64,000 bases of DNA from Teratosphaeria epicoccoides (taxonomy: Eukaryota; Ascomycota; Dothideomycetes; Mycosphaerellales; Teratosphaeriaceae). Under the pieces are notes generated by a model that had not been told where the DNA came from, ran no database searches, and saw only the letters and a list, made by a program, of their open reading frames with translations. The DNA lies in the NCBI GenBank assembly GCA_021401465.1, contig JADDMT010000003.1:62001-126000 (forward strand), read 5' to 3'. A program made the translations under genes and the position numbers. Below are positions 9,766-19,472 of this stretch, piece after piece; the stretch's first letter is position 1; every line of letters starts with the position of its first letter.

Positions 9766-10477
9766 CTAGGGAGGGCAAATGCGTGACACCACGCTCTTAC
9801 CTGTACACATCATCTGCAATTGGTCTCCAAAGTGCAAACACATCGCGAGGTGCTTCAAGCCTTTGAATTTGGTCCGCAGGCAGTCTCTTATCTGGAAACA
9901 AAACTTGGACTGAATCATGTACGCACTCCCGGCATGATTTGTTCGATAGCATGGGCATGAGCTGGGGTCAGAGCCCTCATGAAGTTGGGCATGCGGGATG
10001 CTGAACTCGAGTAATAAGAAGACGCTGTGACTGAATGGGATCAACGCGGCTTCCGGGAGTTTCTCTCGACAGGGCCCGGACATATTGTAATCTTATGTGG
10101 CAGTCGACATCCTTGTAGTGGACCAACCTCAGTGGGCAGATTCTGACCGATGATCGGACCATGTCGTTCTTGCGGGTAACACTGGTGTGAAGGACCCTGC
10201 CGCCAAGCACCATCGTCCACATGCGATTGTGGATCTCAGGAGGCAGACGCAGCAGTGGCGAATTGCTCGCGTTCTCTCGGTAGTCGACGCAGCAGTCGGT
10301 ACGTAGACACAATCATCGCAGCGGTTGCACAGAGTCTTGCACCTCGTCAAGCTTCTTGGTGACCTTCTTCACGCACAGTACCTTCCTATGGCGAACCTTC
10401 TTACTGACCACCACGTCAGACTTGCTTGATGTGTTCATCATGGCGCCGGCGTTTTTTGCGATGTCTTTGGAGGCCAT
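9766..10477 (-). pseudogene. decayed F-box-like (DUF7730-type) paralogue
   Basis: A frame from ATG 10477 encodes a basic lysine-rich N-terminus, stops at TGA 10313-10315, then continues in the same frame with Ser-Pro-Leu-Leu-Arg-Leu-Pro-Pro-Glu-Ile-His-Asn-Arg-Met-Trp, the hallmark start of a large fungal F-box-like family. After about 10070 the coding signal passes to another frame (Glu-Ala-Ala-Leu-Ile-Pro-Phe-Ser-His-Ser-Val-Phe, then Thr-Lys-Phe-Lys-Gly-Leu-Lys-His-Leu). A GT-AG pair near 10060-10125 could be an intron there. The stop is one transition from CGA. The neighbouring gene at 10912 has the corresponding Glu-Ala-Ala-Leu-Leu-Pro and Thr-Lys-Leu-Lys-Gly-Leu-Gln-His blocks, so the two are tandem paralogues. 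Confidence 0.62.
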
Positions 10478-10911
10478 TCTGTAGGCATTCTCCGTCTGGC
10501 GATGGTGCTGAGTGGTCAAACAAGTTAGTGATCGGTGGACGTGAATTGGCGTCGATGTTGATTGTTGATGGATGTGAGAAGGTTCAGAGGCGCATCGGAG
10601 ATCTTTTTTGAGCGGCGATGGCAGCACGAGGAGGAGGATCTTGCATGCACACGGCGAGGAAGGGGCAATTGGCAAGCACGTGAAGAGTCCGGGGCGGCAA
10701 GACTGGAGTCGGAACGTGACGCTGATCTTCATTGGTAGCTGCGCACATGGTCAATGAACACGTGCAAAATAGGCAGCAATACTTTCGTGCGCAGCAGAAA
10801 GGTCCTAATCTGTACAATCCATGCATGCTGCCGGTCATCAGCAAGGGCGCGATGCGCACTCATGCTCCTGCGCCTTTCTCGCCGCAAAACTCGCATCCCC
10901 GATGTGTAATA

Positions 10912-11490
10912 TCAAGCCTTGGCTAGCAGCTTTTGCTCAGCCCATTTGGCGAGCTCCAGGTACCGGGCATCGTCCATGAGGGAAGTGATCCCGCTCCTCC
11001 GCGCATCATTGGTCACCGCAATTCTGGCTGTCTGTAGTGGAAAGCTCTCCACAAGAGGCAGACACGTCTCAAGACGACTTTTGGCCATATGCACACACTG
11101 CTTGGCTCCGAGGAGTGAAAACATCTCGATGACATCCAGGAATAATGTGATGTGCTGCAGACCTTTGAGCTTGGTCCTTAATAATGCAGTGATAGTCTTG
11201 CCAGTTCCACTCGCCTTTAGGGACCAGAAATCGTCGGCAACGATGATATTCTCAATCACGTGTGCTTGGGCCAGAACGATTGTCTTCAAGAAGCTCGCTA
11301 GCTTATGCCAGGATTCGAATATAAAGACGTTGTGTTTGTAAGGCAAAAGCGCCGCCTCCTGATGTACCTGGCGTCTAACTTGGAGAAGATCGAGCGATAG
11401 AGGACTTCCCGCCTCCTTGCTCAGGACTTTGTCCATAGGACATGAGGTGTGCCGGTCGTAAAACACCGTTTCATCTTGGGAAACGACCAC
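10912..11490 (-). CDS. F-box-like (DUF7730-type) protein, possibly 5'-truncated
   Basis: 192 residues. The diagnostic core is Gln-Val-His-Gln-Glu-Ala-Ala-Leu-Leu-Pro-Tyr-Lys-His-Asn-Val-Phe-Ile-Phe, followed later by Leu-Lys-Gly-Leu-Gln-His-Ile-Thr-Leu-Phe-Leu. The Leu-Pro-Pro-Glu-Ile motif expected at the N-terminus is missing, and the listed start is a GTG, not an ATG. The frame remains open upstream to a TAG at 11530-11532 and then continues, again open, to an ATG at 11763. Either an upstream exon was missed or the 5' part is lost. It is a tandem paralogue of the pseudogene just downstream. Function unknown. Confidence 0.5.
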   Translation of the reverse strand: MVVSQDETVFYDRHTSCPMDKVLSKEAGSPLSLDLLQVRRQVHQEAALLPYKHNVFIFESWHKLASFLKTIVLAQAHVIENIIVADDFWSLKASGTGKTITALLRTKLKGLQHITLFLDVIEMFSLLGAKQCVHMAKSRLETCLPLVESFPLQTARIAVTNDARRSGITSLMDDARYLELAKWAEQKLLAKA

Positions 11491-11811
11491 ACTGGCCCCG
11501 CCTGTATTGCTGGGGAGGCGGTCTCTGGACTATTGCGTCGGGGCGTCATGACGAAGCTCAGTGTTGCTGATGCACGGCGGTGAGGATGTACCAAGGCTGT
11601 GGTCGTCAGAAGGATTGAAAGTAGATTGGACTTCTGATGGGGGTTGTGAAGGCAACAGCGGCGGTACTTCCCGCAAGGACCGTGCTCGCCCACGGTGAGG
11701 AAGGAGCGACGAGAAACAAGTGTTGATCGCAACGAGTGGCAGAAGCTGGCTATCGCGCATCACATGCAGATTGAAGCGATTTGTCTGCGCGTCCGCAATC
11801 TAAGCACGGCT

Positions 11812-12909
11812 TCAACTCACGAGCAAGACTGCGCTCCCCAACTGCCTTCTCAGATCCTCGCGATTGACATCGTGGGTATCTTCCACCTCGCCCCACTGCT
11901 CGACCTGATACAGCACCTCCGTACTCGCCGCCTTCGCCGCCTCATCGATTCCAAATTTCTCTGCCGAGCTCTCACTCACGTGCAAATGCCTGAACTCCTG
12001 ACTCCACTCCACCAGCAGTCTCGCCGCAATGAGGAGCGATTTCGTAGCCAGCACAGCTCGCTCCAGCGCCGCAAGCTCGAATGCCGGCAGCCCCGTCACC
12101 CAACCTCTAATGACCTCCCTCGTCAGTTCAGGTTGCGGCTTCGGCACAATCGAGTCCGAGTCCAGAATTGGCTGTATGTCTACGCCAGGAAAGATGTGCG
12201 CCTGCAGAAATGCAATAATGGGCTCTGCAATCTCTCTCTGTCGTTGCCGCAGTGGCACCTTCCCTTGTTGCGCAGGCTCATGGATACTCTGCTCCGGCGC
12301 CCAGCACAACAGCGTGTCCGTCGCCAGATATCTCATCAACATCTTCACCAAGCCTTCCCGTATCGACGTATCGCCGTCCCTCTCCGCATTCGCAATGTCC
12401 AAAGCTCTTGACGTCAAACTCGTCATGGGGATGTAATGCTGTTTCAATGCCTGCTGTGCTGAGACCAAGTTGTCCCATTCCAGCGCTATACTCGTCGCCA
12501 ATGCCCTCTTGCCATGTGGCAACGTCAGGATTTGCTTCGACGCCGTTCGCACGGGTCGCGTGTCGAGGAGCACCTGCAGGCCATCGTTTGTATTCTCCAC
12601 GCTGACATTCGTCCAGAATCGCTTCTGGAGGGCCGAAGTGGGCTTGGCGGGATTGCTCTTCGCTTCTCGGCCCTTCTTGAGGAGGTCAGCTTGATGTCGC
12701 TTCCTCGCCACGCGATCCTGGGGATGCGAGACGGCGGCTTGCGGTGCTTGTGGCGGTGGGCCGGGCACCGTCGGATGCGCGACCGGAGTCGCATCTCTAC
12801 TGATGGTGGTGTTGAGGCATCGTGCTGGCGGGGCAGCTGCTCGACGAACGCTGCGCACGCTCGACGAAAAGATGCTTTGCCGCACCGCGCGTCCACACTG
12901 CAATTCCAT
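11812..12909 (-). CDS. ATP12: mitochondrial F1-ATPase assembly chaperone Atp12
   Basis: 365 residues. Atp12 binds free F1 alpha subunit in the mitochondrial matrix during assembly of ATP synthase. The first ~45 residues are basic, Ser/Ala-rich and lack acidic residues, as in a matrix presequence. The family core begins at about residue 90 with Gln-Lys-Arg-Phe-Trp-Thr-Asn-Val and Val-Leu-Leu-Asp-Thr-Arg-Pro-Val-Arg-Thr, followed by Ala-Leu-Ala-Thr-Ser-Ile-Ala-Leu-Glu-Trp-Asp and Ile-Pro-Met-Thr-Ser-Leu-Thr-Ser-Arg-Ala. Downstream, Tyr-Leu-Ala-Thr-Asp-Thr-Leu-Leu-Cys-Trp is also typical. Length fits fungal Atp12. It is divergent from the Zn2Cys6 gene at 13653. Confidence 0.95.
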   Translation of the reverse strand: MELQCGRAVRQSIFSSSVRSVRRAAAPPARCLNTTISRDATPVAHPTVPGPPPQAPQAAVSHPQDRVARKRHQADLLKKGREAKSNPAKPTSALQKRFWTNVSVENTNDGLQVLLDTRPVRTASKQILTLPHGKRALATSIALEWDNLVSAQQALKQHYIPMTSLTSRALDIANAERDGDTSIREGLVKMLMRYLATDTLLCWAPEQSIHEPAQQGKVPLRQRQREIAEPIIAFLQAHIFPGVDIQPILDSDSIVPKPQPELTREVIRGWVTGLPAFELAALERAVLATKSLLIAARLLVEWSQEFRHLHVSESSAEKFGIDEAAKAASTEVLYQVEQWGEVEDTHDVNREDLRRQLGSAVLLVS

Positions 12910-13652
12910 GGAGGGTGATGTTTGCTGAGAGTCAGGTCATCCTTTGGTTGACGCCCAAGTAGCACATGGATCAATGGTTCGCAGGAAGGCGGGGGCCGCG
13001 AGGCTAGTTCCGTGGCTCACTTCCGCGAGGCCAACGATCGCTTGTCAGAGGCTTCTGTAGCATTGACAGACATGGAGCATGGCAGCAGCAGCACGGAGAT
13101 GCTGGAGTCAGCCCGGGGCAGATACCCGAACGGGCATGCCGGCACAATCTTAGCTTTCGGGGAGCACACAGCCTGCTGGCAGGAAGGCCGTACAGCCACG
13201 CAGGACTCGTCATCCGCCTGGTCCAATGGCAGATGACAGTGCACACCGAGTGGAATGCAGCTGCTGTGAGAGCAGGCGCGGCAAGAGTCGCAGTGGCTCA
13301 AGCCGCCCGGGATCAAGACGCTGCAAGTGCGGAGGTCATTTCTGGGCCTGGGGCCAACCGCAGCTGCCCAGGTGCTCTCTGGCACCGCAAACGTTGTGAC
13401 TCTCTGTTTTCCTCCAGATGGAATACAACGCCCGAGTGCGATATTGCCACGGCCCATCGTTTGCAGGTGATTGTCAGGCTCGCTCCTGTGCATCCGGACT
13501 TCCGTGCCTTGCTGCCTGTGTGCCGCATCAGCATAGCGATCCGGGGACGCGGTGGGGGCTGCGGTGCCCGGCACATGCGTTTCGCACGAGGGATATCGAT
13601 TTCAGGGAAGCCGAGACACTGGAGAGCCACACATATCTAGTGTCACGCACTG
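12910..13652. promoter_or_regulatory. divergent promoter region, ATP12 and Zn2Cys6 regulator
   Basis: 743 bases between two divergent genes. Several overlapping frames exist on both strands, up to 185 residues without an ATG-led recognisable protein; I treat these as chance. No specific binding site identified. Confidence 0.4.
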
Positions 13653-16600
13653 ATGAGCACTATGCAGCTTGATCTCGATCAGGCTTTGGTATCTTCGAAG
13701 CAACAACCCAAAGAACCGAAGGCGCTGAGGTTCGTCACGACCTATGGAGGTCCGCAGATCAAGCGCAGGAGGATAGGGGCAGCTTGTTTGACATGTCGCA
13801 AGCGCAAGACGGCATGCTCTGGCGAACGACCATTCTGTGACACCTGCAAGCAGAACAAGCTCGACTGCGCCGGCTACTCGGCTGAGGCCCAGAGGCGTGC
13901 AGCCTCCGACGCCGATGCGCGATTGCAACCTGTGGGGGAGAAGAGCCATGGCAACGAGGCCACGCGTCCATCGCTGGGCACGGGAAGCAAGAGCAGCAGC
14001 AGCCATGGCTACGAACTCCACCAGGTATCTTCCACGAGCAGCAAGGTGTCGCCGCGCACGATGAGCGCTGCATTATCTGCAGGCAGCAAGTACGAAGGCA
14101 GCCAAGAGCGGGAAGCATTGTTCGCCGGGCCACGCAACCGCATGCCATATTTCAGATGGCTGGGGCCGACCGCGCTCATGCCCGGCTTCAAGCAAATGGT
14201 CGTCAAGGTGAGGCGGCAAGACGCCAATGGGGCAGTGTCTTCCAACGGAGATGCCGCGCTGTCACCAGCTATGAACGCTAAGAACTCTGCGGATCAGCAG
14301 CGCGTGCCGTCCTTGTTCTCTAATGCACCGCAGGCTGTAGAGTCTGATGTGCGCACGCCGCTCAACCTGCCCTTCTACGACACTTCTTCAATGCCACCTA
14401 GCGAATTGATCACACATCTAGCCGACATCTTTTTCAAACATCTGGGATGTAACTATCCTTTCTTGCAGAGGGAACGCTTCCTTCGAGATCTGGACGAGAA
14501 GCAGGTCGACCCGGTCCTTGTTGATGCAGTGTGCGCATTAGCAGCTCGCTTCTCGACACATCCGCTCATCATGCAGCAGCCATGTGACGGCAACAACCCC
14601 ATCCAGGCCGAGTATGGTCATGCGTTCGCGCAAAGGGCCAAGGCCTCGTTGACGGAGACGTTCGCCTGTCCCAGCGTTGCTGCTGTGCAGGCGGCATTGC
14701 TGTTAGCATACAATGAATTCGGCGAGAGTAGAGACAGTGGCTTGTGGATGTATCTTGGCATCTCCATCCGCATGGCTCAAGACCTCGGCTTACACAAGCT
14801 CCAAGGTCTTAAATACAAAGGCATGAATGGTCCCACGCCGAAGATGGTCAAGCGCCAATCGATGATTGATCAAAATGCAGCAGCGCAGGCAGCAGATTTG
14901 AAGGCCACAGAAACGAGCGAACTTCACTCTGAGAGTACCGACCAACACGAGGACCAAAGAGAAGTCGTTGAGCAGAAAGCCGTCGAGCAGGAGCGCGTCG
15001 ATACTTTCTGGGCAGTGTTCTTCTTGGATCGCGTGGTATCGTCAGGAGTGGGCAGAAGGAGTACACTGCGCGACAAAGATATTGAGCTGTCTTTCCCAAC
15101 CCTGGGCGAACAGGATCCGACGTCAGCATGGCCCGCTGCCTTCCCAGCACTGATTAGGATTGTACACCTTTACGGCCGTGTCGCAGATTTACTGAACAGC
15201 ATCACGTCGCCATCCGACATCACGCCGGAAACACCTAAGAGACTGGCATCGATGGAGGAGCAGGTCACCTCATTCTACCAAAACCTTTCTCCCCGCCTGC
15301 ACTTTGACGCTGTCAATTTCCAGCACTACATGAAGGCTGGCGAAGGAACAAACTTTGTATTGCTGCATTTCTGGTTCCATACTCTAATCGTGCTGTTGCA
15401 TCAACCAACACTTCTCAAGACATTCGAGGGCAAGATGCTGCAATTGTTCCCGAACAGTCGACAGCTGTCAATGTCTTCAGCAAAGACGATTGCCGATATT
15501 CTGTCATACTCGCAACTCATGGACGCCAAAGCAAGCCTCGGCAACCCATTCACTACACAGCCGATCTCGATCGCTGCATGCGCTTTCCTGAAAGAGGCTG
15601 CGGATCAGACGGCCTCTTCGAACGCGCAGTCTCGTGCTACGAGTCCTTCTTCGCGTAAAGACGCCAGCTCTGACAGATGCGCATCGTCGCCCGCCGCAGG
15701 AACGCCTACAAACACACACAAGTGTTCTTCATCGACGTCAGCAGCAGAGACCACACATACGCAAGCAGAGCAGAAGGCCTTGTCTAAGCATTCATTGCTT
15801 GCGACAGCAGCGAGTCAGCACTACCAGCTGTGCTACAAAGCCCTGCAGTCGCTCGAGATGTACTGGGCAGGAACAAAGTATATTCTCACAATCTTGGACC
15901 AGAAGTTCGAAGGCGTCGACGACCCGCTTCTATATACGGTCGAGGAAGGCGAGAGCAGTATTGAGCCACCTCAACCGGAACCTGCTTTTACCTCTCCGGG
16001 TTGGAGACGAAAAGTGTCCTGGGGTCCGCATGGGAATACGCAGAACCCGTTCCTGGAATCCCCGTCCATCGGGAAGGTGGCGGGAAGTCCCGCCGCGGGC
16101 CCAAGCAAGGCAATCGGATGGACACTTACTGGCAATCTGGACTCAGCGAGCACGGCAAATCTGGCGTGGCATTACCCGAATCCTGAGAGCGTGGGCGCTT
16201 ATACGGCTCAGCCAGGCTCAGGATCATCATTGGAAGGGCAACACAACGCTCACACACGCTTAAGATCCGGCAGTGCACATCCTCCCTCAAATATGAATCA
16301 TCTCCAACAAACTCCTCACTTGCCAAGCTACCCAAGCAATACCAGCACCACCGGCCATCCCGATGCTGACTTGTTGCTTGGCCTTGGTTCGCCGTTTCCA
16401 CGCAGTACGACCAGCCAAGCGACGCCCGGCCTGGCCTTCCCCCCACACGGCGGCACTGCTACCGACTTCTCCGTGCAGCATTCCAGTGGGCTTCAACCCA
16501 CAATGCCGCCTTACTGTGGCAATGGTCAGACGAGCATACAGAATTTCGAGAATATGATGATTGAGTCGCAGGACGTCGATATGAATATGCTTGGTGTTGA

Positions 16601-16730
16601 CATGATGCCATGGTTTGGCTCCTTCCCGCCAGCGGGAACTGGGCACGAGATGATGCATATGTTTAACGCAGGTGCTGGCCAAGCTGCCACGCAGCCGAGC
16701 GGCCATCATCATGGACCGCCGGGCTCATAG
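13653..16730 (+). CDS. Zn(II)2Cys6 transcription factor
   Basis: 1025 residues, single exon. The zinc cluster at about residues 44-71 has the spacing CX2CX6CX6CX2CX6C with the basic Arg-Lys-Arg-Lys segment after the second cysteine, flanked upstream by Lys-Arg-Arg-Arg. The central fungal regulatory domain covers about residues 255-560, including Asn-Tyr-Pro-Phe-Leu, Tyr-Leu-Gly-Ile-Ser-Ile-Arg-Met-Ala-Gln-Asp-Leu-Gly-Leu-His and Phe-Phe-Leu-Asp-Arg-Val-Val. The C-terminal third is low complexity (Ser, Pro, Gly, Gln) with Met-rich and acidic patches, a typical activation region. It should act in the nucleus as a DNA-binding regulator. The target is not evident. The DUF1989 gene immediately downstream is a candidate by position only. 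Confidence 0.93.
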   Translation: MSTMQLDLDQALVSSKQQPKEPKALRFVTTYGGPQIKRRRIGAACLTCRKRKTACSGERPFCDTCKQNKLDCAGYSAEAQRRAASDADARLQPVGEKSHGNEATRPSLGTGSKSSSSHGYELHQVSSTSSKVSPRTMSAALSAGSKYEGSQEREALFAGPRNRMPYFRWLGPTALMPGFKQMVVKVRRQDANGAVSSNGDAALSPAMNAKNSADQQRVPSLFSNAPQAVESDVRTPLNLPFYDTSSMPPSELITHLADIFFKHLGCNYPFLQRERFLRDLDEKQVDPVLVDAVCALAARFSTHPLIMQQPCDGNNPIQAEYGHAFAQRAKASLTETFACPSVAAVQAALLLAYNEFGESRDSGLWMYLGISIRMAQDLGLHKLQGLKYKGMNGPTPKMVKRQSMIDQNAAAQAADLKATETSELHSESTDQHEDQREVVEQKAVEQERVDTFWAVFFLDRVVSSGVGRRSTLRDKDIELSFPTLGEQDPTSAWPAAFPALIRIVHLYGRVADLLNSITSPSDITPETPKRLASMEEQVTSFYQNLSPRLHFDAVNFQHYMKAGEGTNFVLLHFWFHTLIVLLHQPTLLKTFEGKMLQLFPNSRQLSMSSAKTIADILSYSQLMDAKASLGNPFTTQPISIAACAFLKEAADQTASSNAQSRATSPSSRKDASSDRCASSPAAGTPTNTHKCSSSTSAAETTHTQAEQKALSKHSLLATAASQHYQLCYKALQSLEMYWAGTKYILTILDQKFEGVDDPLLYTVEEGESSIEPPQPEPAFTSPGWRRKVSWGPHGNTQNPFLESPSIGKVAGSPAAGPSKAIGWTLTGNLDSASTANLAWHYPNPESVGAYTAQPGSGSSLEGQHNAHTRLRSGSAHPPSNMNHLQQTPHLPSYPSNTSTTGHPDADLLLGLGSPFPRSTTSQATPGLAFPPHGGTATDFSVQHSSGLQPTMPPYCGNGQTSIQNFENMMIESQDVDMNMLGVDMMPWFGSFPPAGTGHEMMHMFNAGAGQAATQPSGHHHGPPGS

Positions 16731-16953
16731 CAGTGTCGATAGGCGGAAGCAATATGTGCAGTCATGAAATTCAGCTTCAAGCGTATATATACATGTACAA
16801 TGACGTCTAGCCCTCGGCCAGGGACAGCTTCGGGCTTGTCGTCGACTTGGCCGTGAGTCAATCGATTAGGCAGCACCTAACCAGCCCTTCTCACGCTGCG
16901 TCCGCCCGTCCATCAAGGTCGCTTCTCACGTGCAACTCAAGCATCCAGCCAAT

Positions 16954-17856
16954 ATGACATTCAGGTCCACATCCACCGCCCGTCCACCACCTCAACCCGC
17001 CTATCTCCCTACACCGGGTTCAATCCTCAACATTGACGAATCCCTCTACGACTCCATCGCCCAAGCCGCAAGGACGACCGTAGACTCCTTCACCATCCCC
17101 ATCCGCTCCGGCAAAGCCTGGAAAGTCCCCGCCGGCCACATCGTGCGCATCTCCACGCCCGAGGGCCCGCAAGTCGGCGACCTGAATATCTGGCACGCTG
17201 CGAATCCGCGCGAGCGCTTCTGGGCGGCTCGGACGAGGCAGCTGCATGCTAGTCACGTCAGTGTGTACGATAGGCTGTGGTCTTGTCTCCCGTACTTGAG
17301 GCCGATGGCCACGATCATTGGCGACAGTTTGGGCGGGCGCCAGTATGGTGTTGATGAGTTCGGGGGCAGGTGTCATGATCTGCTGGGGACGCGGTGTGAT
17401 CCTTACGTCAATGCTATGTTGAGTGGGGATCAGTACGACTTCCATTGCCACTCCAACCTCACGAGAGCAGTCCTGCCGTTTGGCTTGACGGAATTCGATG
17501 TGCATGATGTGATCAATCTGTTCCAGGTCACGGGGTTGAATGGGGAGGGAAGGTACTTTATGGAGACTTGTCCGGCGAAGGAACGGGACTTTATTGAGTT
17601 CTTTACTGAGCAGCCGGTGTTGATGGCGTTGAGTACGTGTCCCGGCGGAGATTTGAGTGCGTGGGGATGGGGTGAGGGAGGCAGTGGCGAGGATGGGGCG
17701 AAGAAGAGCATGAAGGAGTGTTGTAGGCCTTTGAAAGTTGAGGTGTTTGAGTTGGAGGATCGGGAGGTGTTGAGGGGATGGAGGGAGCCGGAGGTGCCGA
17801 AGTATGTGGGGAGGCATGGGATGAGGGTGCCGGTGGGCGAGGATGCTGGCGAATGA
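16954..17856 (+). CDS. DUF1989 (urea carboxylase-associated) family protein
   Basis: 300 residues from ATG 16954; the frame is open a little further upstream but without an ATG. Residues ~60-160 contain the family motifs Gly-Pro-Gln-Val-Gly-Asp-Leu-Asn-Ile-Trp, Glu-Arg-Phe-Trp-Ala-Ala-Arg-Thr-Arg-Gln and Asp-Arg-Leu-Trp-Ser-Cys-Leu-Pro, followed by conserved Cys and His positions (Gly-Arg-Cys-His-Asp-Leu, Phe-His-Cys-His-Ser-Asn-Leu). Bacterial members lie beside urea carboxylase or are linked to guanidine and urea metabolism. In fungi the role is not settled. The His/Cys pattern suggests metal binding (inference). Confidence 0.9.
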   Translation: MTFRSTSTARPPPQPAYLPTPGSILNIDESLYDSIAQAARTTVDSFTIPIRSGKAWKVPAGHIVRISTPEGPQVGDLNIWHAANPRERFWAARTRQLHASHVSVYDRLWSCLPYLRPMATIIGDSLGGRQYGVDEFGGRCHDLLGTRCDPYVNAMLSGDQYDFHCHSNLTRAVLPFGLTEFDVHDVINLFQVTGLNGEGRYFMETCPAKERDFIEFFTEQPVLMALSTCPGGDLSAWGWGEGGSGEDGAKKSMKECCRPLKVEVFELEDREVLRGWREPEVPKYVGRHGMRVPVGEDAGE

Positions 17857-18493
17857 TGGTAGGTTGACATCCAGTCCAAAGTGAAGGCTCAATCCATGCG
17901 CGTTGCAGTGGTAGCTGACGCGCATACTTGCCAAACAGGCAGAGCAAGGCACCAGGTGCACCCGGCCACCCATGCTGCGTGCTGTTCTTGTTGTGTGATT
18001 TGTATCGCGCTGGCAGATATTTGAGTACGCGAGGATCGTGGGCGCAGATCATACTGCAAATCAGATATGAGACAACGTAATGGAGCACAGCTCTCGCAGG
18101 CTTTTCATTTGCTCCCAAGCCAAAGCACCAGAGTCGCGCAGCCTCTCCCATCCCATTGTTGCCGATGTCGTCTTGCTGTAGCGTCTGCAAACTGCTATAT
18201 CACTGATCCAAACCGGGTGTCGCAGCACGCTAATGCTAAGCATGATATCACGCTTGCTTGCCGCTAACCACCTTTGGCAGGATCGAAGATGGGACACAGG
18301 AAGGTTTAAATGGCTCTACCAGCACATGCAGTTGCCGCTCCGTCCGTGTTCTCCTGTTGCATCTCAGCCGCGTCGGAGCAGGCAGCCTACGGTAAACAGT
18401 CAGTCTGCAGTCTGCCGAGGCGTCTGCCAGTGCCGTATATCACCATAGCGAGCTTCGAGTACTCATTCCGAGATCTAATAATCATCAAACAAC
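17857..18493. other. intergenic, no gene seen
   Basis: Short frames only. The last part, just before 18494, should be the promoter and 5' leader of the small spliced membrane-protein gene. Confidence 0.4.
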
Positions 18494-18862
18494 ATGGCGG
18501 ACCCGTGCGGCATTCTTCCGTTCCCGGTCATTTGCATTCAATGCGGCACGGGTAAGATGGTCGCGACCTACTCACGCATTGCCTTGGACAATACCTAACC
18601 ACAACGGTCACACAGACCAGAATCCCTGCCACGTCAAAGTTGTCGGACCGACTCTCGGCTTCATCACTGGTGTTGTCCTGGCTGTAAGCATTGCACTCGC
18701 TTGTTGGGCACAGCGGGGACGGAAGAGACTAACGTGTGCGCGCAGATCGTCTGCTGGCCGGCTTCGATCTTCTGCGGGTGCTGTGCGACGGAGACGGGCA
18801 AGAAAATGCTGGGGGCGCCGGCAGATACGTCAGGGCAGGTGAGCAATTGTATACCGTTCTAG
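18494..18862 (+). CDS. small cysteine-containing membrane protein, three exons, 80 aa
   Basis: Exons 18494-18551, 18616-18683 and 18746-18862 sum to 81 codons including the stop. Donors are GTAAGA and GTAAGC; acceptors are CACAG and CGCAG. The product starts Met-Ala-Asp-Pro-Cys-Gly-Ile-Leu-Pro-Phe, has Cys-Ile-Gln-Cys and Asn-Pro-Cys-His in the first 25 residues, a hydrophobic stretch of about 25 residues across the exon 2/3 junction, then Phe-Cys-Gly-Cys-Cys and a polar tail. Cys pairs flanking one hydrophobic helix recall LITAF/BRI3-type zinc-ribbon membrane proteins, but that is only a resemblance. A GTGAGC after codon 73 could start a further intron, so the C-terminus may differ. Confidence 0.68.
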
Positions 18863-19472
18863 GCATGGTATCGGGCAGTCAGGAAGGCAAAAGGGGGTTG
18901 TAATGCGACTCGATAAATTGAAACGCGGTGAACGAGACGACATGGCAAACGAGGGCAAGCGGGTGGCACAGTAGGCATGGGGAGCTATCAGGCACGAACT
19001 ACACGGGCTTCGGCTGGGCCGAGGCAGTATACATGAAGGCATGATGATCAAAGGATTACTGGCACTCTGAAATGCCGCCCACCGACTTTCCACCGCGCAG
19101 TTGCACTCGCGCTCATGCTTGCGAATCAGCCACAGGTGAGTGATTGTTCAAATTTGCGAGACTGACATGTGAACGCGCATACTTCCCAACACGAGCAAGA
19201 ACTGCCAAGCTTTATGTCAGGAAAGCTTGGCGACTCCTCTCGGGTCTAGTTGACACTCCTTGCTCCTTCTGCTGGTGACCGCAAGTCAACTTCAGCACCG
19301 GGGGAATGTGGGCCGACGGATTGAGGACGAATCAAGCTCGGTATGTCCTTCAAAGCTCCGCGGTTGCCGCACGTGGACTTTTCATGGCATCTATATATCT
19401 ACATCTAGAATTCCAAGTGGCAATCTGGTTCTGTCGACACATCTATTTTCGCTTTCTGTTTCAGGACGGGAC
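18863..19472. other. intergenic, no gene seen
   Basis: Between two convergent genes. Probably the 3' flanks of the small membrane-protein gene and the DUF1365 gene. No coding evidence. Confidence 0.4.

Noticed and set aside
11695..12411. 238-residue plus-strand frame
   Set aside because: Antisense shadow of ATP12; composition is Arg/Leu/Gln-biased as expected from the complement of the coding strand.
13017..13574. 185-residue minus-strand frame between ATP12 and the regulator
   Set aside because: No ATG-led recognisable protein and competing frames on the other strand; treated as promoter region.
15634..16263. 209-residue second frame inside the regulator gene
   Set aside because: Same-strand overlap with a well-supported long CDS; Arg/Ser-rich shadow.
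17020..17973. 317-residue minus-strand frame
   Set aside because: Antisense to the DUF1989 gene, which has clear family motifs.
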